From: DATKKG01 sp964475215
Lineage (GTDB): Archaea; Thermoproteota; Nitrososphaeria; Conexivisphaerales; DTJL01
Direction of reading: 5' to 3'
Assembly: GCA_964475215.1 (NCBI GenBank)
Contig: CAYYVT010000066.1
Location: 1-11,239 of the forward strand
DNA length: 11,239 nucleotides
A program made the position numbers and the translations under genes. Below are positions 7,413 through 11,239 of this stretch, piece by piece (position 1 is the stretch's first letter; each line of letters starts with the position of its first letter). Below the pieces are notes generated by a model. The model had not been told where the DNA came from, ran no database searches, and saw only the letters and a list, made by a program, of their open reading frames with translations.

Positions 7413-8466
7413 GCCTGTACCCCGTCGCCGCCTCTATCATTGCCCACACGTTCTCTTCTGGGGTGCCCCTCGGGATTCCCCCTCCGCTGCTCAGCGCGTA
7501 GCCTCCACCCGGGGCGCCGACGGAGATGAGCCTTTCGCACTCCGCCTTGACGCTCTCAGGGGTCCCTTTGAGGAGGACCTTCAGGGGGTGGATGTTTCCG
7601 ATGAGGGCGACCTTCCCTCCCAGCCTCTCCTTGAAGAACGAGAGATCCCAGTCAGGGGTGAAGTTGTTGAAGACATGGATCCCCAGTTGAGGGATGAGGC
7701 CCACCACGCTGCTGGTGTCGCCGTCGCTGTGCCAGTACTTAATCGTGTGAGGGAACTCGGAGTAGAAGCGCTTGGCGTAGGGGATGTAGAATTCGGCGAA
7801 CCGCTTGGGGCCCACATAGCCGGGGAAGTCGTCTCCCAGGCCAATGTACGCGAAGCGCCCTCCGGTCGCCTCTTCTCTTACCTTGGCCCACTTTATGAGC
7901 GTCTCCGTACAAACGTCTAAGAGTTCGTGAGCCACATTAGGTCTGAATACGAGGTCGGTGAAGAACTCCGATTGCCCCCTGACGAGGCAAGCGTAGTCGA
8001 ATGGTCCCATGGAGAACTCGAAGCTCACGTTCTCCGCACCATACCTCTCCGCCATGTATCTGTAGGCCGCTAGTGACTTTTGCATAAGCGGAACTTCGCC
8101 CAAATCCGGCACCTCCAGTCCATGCACATCCTCTGCGCTTCGAATCGCAGGGCGGATGGTGGCTGGGTTCTCATCCTCAAATGAGATTGGGCATCCCATC
8201 GCTTGGCATTCGGCCAGATCCTCGTAGTCGGGTTCCAGACCGAAAAGCTTCAGATACTTCTCCCTTACCCTTTCCTGAACGTCTGCCATCAGCTCATAGT
8301 CCTGGACGTACTTGGCCATGGAGACCCCCGTCGCGCCCGTGAAGTAGTGGGCTCCGATGAAGAGGACCAGAGGGACCCGGTCAGGAACGCCCATCCGCTC
8401 CACGACCTTCAGCCTTTGCGTGTTCGCCGCACTGACAGCTTCGCCGCTCAAGAGAGGAGCGGGCAT
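7393..8466 (-). CDS. UroD-family substrate:corrinoid methyltransferase (MT1 candidate)
   Basis: From the ATG at 8466 this gene encodes 357 residues with the uroporphyrinogen-decarboxylase/methyltransferase fold. Recognisable parts are GDDFPG at 211-216, the following KRFAEFYIPYAKRF helix, KYWHSDGD at 243-250, and the C-terminal GGGIPRGTPEENV region. The HSDGD motif stands where the zinc enzymes have H-x-C-G, so the Cys is replaced by Asp. This suggests a different substrate site from MT2 and a role as the first methyltransferase, moving a methyl group from a methylated (perhaps O-methyl) substrate to the corrinoid protein; that role is inferred from the operon. An earlier in-frame ATG at 8514 would add 16 hydrophobic residues. 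I prefer 8466 because a TATA box at 8491-8498 lies about 28 bases before it, whereas the 8514 start would lie upstream of that box. Confidence 0.85.
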   Translation of the reverse strand: MPAPLLSGEAVSAANTQRLKVVERMGVPDRVPLVLFIGAHYFTGATGVSMAKYVQDYELMADVQERVREKYLKLFGLEPDYEDLAECQAMGCPISFEDENPATIRPAIRSAEDVHGLEVPDLGEVPLMQKSLAAYRYMAERYGAENVSFEFSMGPFDYACLVRGQSEFFTDLVFRPNVAHELLDVCTETLIKWAKVREEATGGRFAYIGLGDDFPGYVGPKRFAEFYIPYAKRFYSEFPHTIKYWHSDGDTSSVVGLIPQLGIHVFNNFTPDWDLSFFKERLGGKVALIGNIHPLKVLLKGTPESVKAECERLISVGAPGGGYALSSGGGIPRGTPEENVWAMIEAATGYRHGSEVD

Positions 8467-8488
8467 ACCACGATTGAAGGCCAATAGG

Positions 8489-8500
8489 TAAATATAAACG
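8489..8500. promoter_or_regulatory. TATA-like element in the divergent MT1/RACE promoter
   Basis: In the 67-base gap between the MT1 ATG (8466) and the RACE TTG (8534) there is one AT-rich element. It reads GTTTATATTTA on the minus strand and TAAATATAAAC on the plus strand. Its centre is about 28 bases from the MT1 start, ideal for a leaderless minus-strand transcript, and about 40 bases from the RACE start. As the element is nearly symmetric and no second box is obvious, it may serve both directions and so tie the expression of the methyltransferase operon to that of its activator. Confidence 0.5.
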
Positions 8501-8533
8501 ATTCCCAGCCGCATGTTAATCTGAGTTCAGGGT

Positions 8534-10369
8534 TTGCTCCTCTTCCAGCCCGACGGAAAGCGCGCGCGAGCATGGCGAGGAGCATCTATCTTGGACGTCG
8601 CGCGGGAAGCAGGGGTATCCCTGACCTCCGTATGCGGAGGCGATGGGACCTGCGGCAAGTGCAGGGTGGTCGTCAGAGAAGGAGACGATGTCCTGACGCC
8701 CATTACGGACCGCGAGAGGGGCTGCTTCCGCGCGGCAGAGATGAGAATGCGCTATCGCCTGGCCTGCGAGGCCCACATCCAAGGCGATGCCTCATTGACC
8801 GTCGAAATCCCGCTGGAGAGCAGAAACTCTTCCTACCGCCTCCAAGCCGAAGGGTCGGAGACCCCCGTCACCCTGAATCCTTCTGTGACAGCGATCCGCT
8901 TCGAAATCGCCCCCTCCGATCTTGGCTTCGTCACCGCTCCGGACAAAGTCATCATAGCCGCGATGGCGAAATCGGGATTCAAGATCAACTCGGTGACGGC
9001 TCACTGCCTAAGGGCCATCGCCCCCGCTTTACGAAGATTAAACGGGAGGGGAGAGGCCATCGTCTATGACCGCACCGAGCTGATGGCCCTGGCCAAGGAC
9101 GGCGCGCCTCTCCTTGGAATGGCCTTCGACATAGGGACCACCAAGCTCGTGGGATACCTCCTCGACCTCCGCACTGGCAGGGTGCTCGCTACGTCTCCAT
9201 CGGTGAACCCGCATGTTCCCTATGGCGACGACGTCATGAGCAGGCTGAGCTACATCTCGGAACACCGCGGCGGCTTCGAAATGATGGTTAAGTCCCTAAG
9301 GGAGGCCATCAGCCAGATGACTGGCGACGCATGTCGCCAGTGCGGGGAGGAAGCGTCGAACGTTCGGGAGATGGTGCTCGTGGGGAACACCTTCATGCAC
9401 CACCTCGCCATGGGCCTGGAACCATCCTCGCTCGGCTCTTACCCCTACTCGCCTGTCGCGAAAACGGCAATCCGGATCGAGGCTCGGTCGCTGGGGCTGG
9501 ACACTGGGGAAGGGTGCATGGTCTACGCGCTGCCGAACGTCGCGGGCTTCGTCGGTGCCGACTGCGTCGCGGACGCGTTGGCGGTCGGACTCGATAGGGA
9601 GAAGGGGACTAAGCTGATGGTGGACGTCGGGACGAACACGGAGCTCATCCTGCTCAAAGACGGCCGTCTCTGGGTGGCCTCAGCGGCTTCGGGCCCTGCT
9701 TTCGAGGGCGCGCACATCAGGCACGGGATGAGGGCCGCATCAGGTGCTGTCGAGCATGTCTCTCTGGACGAGAGCCAAAAGGTCAGGTACCAGACGATAG
9801 ACGGTGTTCCGGCTTGCGGAATCTGTGGCTCAGGGGCCATCGACATCGTCGCCGAAATGGTGCGTCACGGCCTGATGGACAGATCAGGGAGGATGCGCCC
9901 AAGCTGGGTGAGCTCCATCATAGTGAAAGGAACCGATTGCCTGGAGGCCGTCATAGTGCCTCCGGAAGAGAGCGCCAGCCGAAGAAGCATAGTGTTCACT
10001 CAGAAGGACACGAGAGAGCTCCAGAAGGCCAAGGCGTCGATCGCAGCCGGGGTCGCCGTCCTGCTGCGGGACGCTTCCGTGTCTCCAGACGAGGTCTCGG
10101 ATCTTACGGTGGCAGGCGCCTTTGGAACCTACGTCGACCTGCAGAACGCCATGGCCATCGGCATGCTCCCTTCCTTTCCCCTTGACAGGGTCAGGCAGAT
10201 CGGAAACTCAGCTGGAACGGGGGCCAGGATGTGTCTTCTGTCCAGCGAGGCAAAGGCGAGGGCGAACGTCATAGCCAGGAGGATGGAATACGTGGAGCTG
10301 GCGGGAAGCGCGAGCTTTCAGGAAGCTTACCTCAACTCCCTTCGCCTATCCCCAACTTCTGCTACATGA
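8534..10369 (+). CDS. RACE: ATP-dependent reductive activator of corrinoid proteins
   Basis: This complete 611-residue protein has the bacterial-type RACE architecture. An N-terminal [2Fe-2S] ferredoxin domain has Cys34, Cys40, Cys43 and Cys78 (C-x5-C-x2-C-x34-C). A linker follows, then a large C-terminal ASKHA-type (DUF4445) domain with FDIGTT near 198-203, VGNTFMHH at 283-290, VDVGTNTE at 363-370, CGSG at 431-434, the QKDTRELQKAK block at 490-500, and VAGAFG at 526-531. Such proteins reduce inactive Co(II) corrinoid to Co(I), coupled to ATP hydrolysis. The classical methanogen activator RamA instead carries C-terminal [4Fe-4S] clusters, so this type differs from it. The TTG start is the first possible one after an in-frame TGA at 8522-8524. 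The gene diverges from the methyltransferase operon and is followed 64 bases later by the second molybdopterin oxidoreductase. Confidence 0.93.
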   Translation: MLLFQPDGKRARAWRGASILDVAREAGVSLTSVCGGDGTCGKCRVVVREGDDVLTPITDRERGCFRAAEMRMRYRLACEAHIQGDASLTVEIPLESRNSSYRLQAEGSETPVTLNPSVTAIRFEIAPSDLGFVTAPDKVIIAAMAKSGFKINSVTAHCLRAIAPALRRLNGRGEAIVYDRTELMALAKDGAPLLGMAFDIGTTKLVGYLLDLRTGRVLATSPSVNPHVPYGDDVMSRLSYISEHRGGFEMMVKSLREAISQMTGDACRQCGEEASNVREMVLVGNTFMHHLAMGLEPSSLGSYPYSPVAKTAIRIEARSLGLDTGEGCMVYALPNVAGFVGADCVADALAVGLDREKGTKLMVDVGTNTELILLKDGRLWVASAASGPAFEGAHIRHGMRAASGAVEHVSLDESQKVRYQTIDGVPACGICGSGAIDIVAEMVRHGLMDRSGRMRPSWVSSIIVKGTDCLEAVIVPPEESASRRSIVFTQKDTRELQKAKASIAAGVAVLLRDASVSPDEVSDLTVAGAFGTYVDLQNAMAIGMLPSFPLDRVRQIGNSAGTGARMCLLSSEAKARANVIARRMEYVELAGSASFQEAYLNSLRLSPTSAT

Positions 10370-10378
10370 GGTGCCTTG

Positions 10379-10413
10379 GGCCACCATGTTGTTTAAAGCG
10401 ACGGAATGGAATC
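10379..10413 (+). promoter_or_regulatory. TATA-type promoter of the second molybdopterin oxidoreductase
   Basis: GTTTAAAG at 10391-10398 matches the position and flanks of the box before copy 1. Its centre is about 39 bases from the ATG at 10434, so a short leader of some 14 bases is expected rather than a leaderless message. This suggests that the gene can be expressed apart from RACE. Confidence 0.5.
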
Positions 10414-10433
10414 AGAGGTGTCCGACCTCGACG

Positions 10434-11239
10434 ATGGCTAAGGTGGGCCCGGTCAAGACGTCTTGCAGCATGTGCCAGTGCTCAGGACCACGCCGATGCG
10501 GCCTCGATGTCTACACCGAGGATGGCAAAGTCGTCGCCATCAAGGGAACCAGGGAGTCTCCGGTGAGCAGGGGCCGAGTCTGCGCCAAGGGGCTGGCCGC
10601 GAGGGACGTCCTGTATCACCCCGATAGGTTGAAGTACCCACTGAAGCGAGAGGGGGAGAACTGGCTGCGGATATCCTGGGATGAAGCGCTGGGCACGATT
10701 GCCTCGAAGCTGAAAGAACTGAAACGGGAATACGGCTCAGAATCACTTTCTTATGTCTCCGGCGTGCTCGAAATGAGCACTGTGGAACCCTTCATTGCGA
10801 GGTTCATGAACCTGTATGGGACCCCCAACGTTGGCTCTTTCAGTGAGCTGTGTGTTGGCCCCAAGGTACTGGCTGACCGTGTGACCTTCGGCGCACGGGC
10901 GTTCCGCACCGGGGACATAGGCAAGAGCAGTTGCATCCTCCTATGGGGCATGAATCCTCCGTCCTCGTATCCGGTGGGATGGGAGGGCATCCTCAGCGCC
11001 AAGAAGAGGGGGGCGAAGCTGATAGTGATCGATCCAAGGACGACCGCCGCGGCGGCCGCTGCGGACCTGCACCTGAAGCTACTGCCGGGAAGCGATGGAG
11101 CCTTGGCTCTCGGGATGTTGAATGTCATCATCACCGAGAAGCTCTATGACAAGGAGTTCGTCGACAAGTGGACGACTGGCTTTGAAAGGTTGAGGGAGTC
11201 CGTCGAGGCATATCCTCCCGAGAAGGTCGAGGTCTCGAC
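10434..11239 (+). CDS. Molybdopterin oxidoreductase (copy 2), cut by window end
   Basis: The frame is open from the ATG at 10434 to the last base, giving 268 residues; the rest lies outside. It aligns over its whole visible length with copy 1 (465-2549), at roughly 70 percent identity by eye. All cofactor features of that region are kept: Cys11, Cys14, Cys16, Cys22 and Cys50 with Lys52 for the Fe-S cluster, and Cys140 in SELCVG as the likely Mo/W ligand. The same atypical spacing C-x2-C-x7-C-x27-C is present. The region from 10717 on includes LSYVSGVLEMSTVEPF, nearly identical to the paralogue. Both copies have intact frames, so they are probably both functional, perhaps with different substrates. 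Whether an Fe-S or membrane partner follows cannot be seen. Confidence 0.9.
   Translation, partial: MAKVGPVKTSCSMCQCSGPRRCGLDVYTEDGKVVAIKGTRESPVSRGRVCAKGLAARDVLYHPDRLKYPLKREGENWLRISWDEALGTIASKLKELKREYGSESLSYVSGVLEMSTVEPFIARFMNLYGTPNVGSFSELCVGPKVLADRVTFGARAFRTGDIGKSSCILLWGMNPPSSYPVGWEGILSAKKRGAKLIVIDPRTTAAAAAADLHLKLLPGSDGALALGMLNVIITEKLYDKEFVDKWTTGFERLRESVEAYPPEKVEVS

Larger units (their letters stand above)
10159..11239 (+). repeat. Diverged block repeat, copy B (RACE 3' end + oxidoreductase)
   Basis: This is the partner of the 199-1273 segment, in the same orientation about 10 kb away. Here the RACE gene is complete, so this copy is the better model of the ancestral arrangement. The right boundary is set by the window edge. 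Confidence 0.65.

Noticed and set aside
1..11239. Insertion sequence or transposase to explain the block duplication
   Set aside because: No transposase-like protein, terminal inverted repeats or target-site duplications were seen near either copy, and the divergence indicates an old event.
1..11239. CRISPR array or tRNA genes
   Set aside because: No regularly spaced short repeats and no cloverleaf-like sequence were noticed in the intergenic stretches.

Overview
The window reads as archaeal, GC-rich DNA. Several genes have TATA-like boxes (TTTATAT/TTTAAA/TAAATA type) roughly 23-28 bases before the start codon. That spacing gives leaderless or nearly leaderless mRNAs, and TTG starts are used. 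Arginine is written mostly as AGG/AGA. A lineage cannot be fixed from the sequence alone. A methyl-metabolising archaeon (Bathyarchaeia or another TACK-type lineage, or a methanogen relative) is my best guess, at low confidence.

Layout: (1) 1-138 is the 3' end of a membrane protein. (2) 199-405 is a relic of the C-terminus of a RACE protein (reductive activator of corrinoid enzymes). (3) 465-2549 is a complete molybdopterin oxidoreductase of about 694 residues. (4) 2698-4314 is an APC-superfamily permease with its own promoter. (5) 4380-5339 is a calcineurin-like metallophosphoesterase whose 5' end looks irregular. (6) 5340-5643 is a convergent intergenic stretch. (7) On the minus strand, transcribed from 8466 down to 5644, lies a three-gene methyl-transfer operon: a UroD-family methyltransferase (MT1), a corrinoid protein, and an MtaA/MtbA-like methyltransferase (MT2). 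(8) Diverging from it is a complete RACE protein at 8534-10369. (9) 10434 to the window end holds a second molybdopterin oxidoreductase, cut by the edge and clearly a paralogue of the first.

Core biology: MT1 would take a methyl group from an unidentified methylated substrate (O-methyl or other) and place it on the Co(I) corrinoid of the DxHxxG protein. MT2, with the H-x-C...C zinc motif, would pass it to a thiol or pterin acceptor. RACE, with an N-terminal [2Fe-2S] ferredoxin domain and a C-terminal ASKHA-type domain, would rescue Co(II) corrinoid by ATP-dependent reduction. The permease may import a substrate or an amino compound.

The most interesting structural point is that the arrangement 'RACE 3' end - about 60 bp with a conserved TATA box - molybdopterin oxidoreductase' occurs twice, once with RACE reduced to its last 69 or so codons. 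This implies an ancestral block duplication followed by deletion. It also implies a persistent link between corrinoid activation and a single-subunit Mo/W enzyme that has an unusual, conserved Fe-S cysteine pattern. The reaction of that enzyme cannot be read from the sequence.
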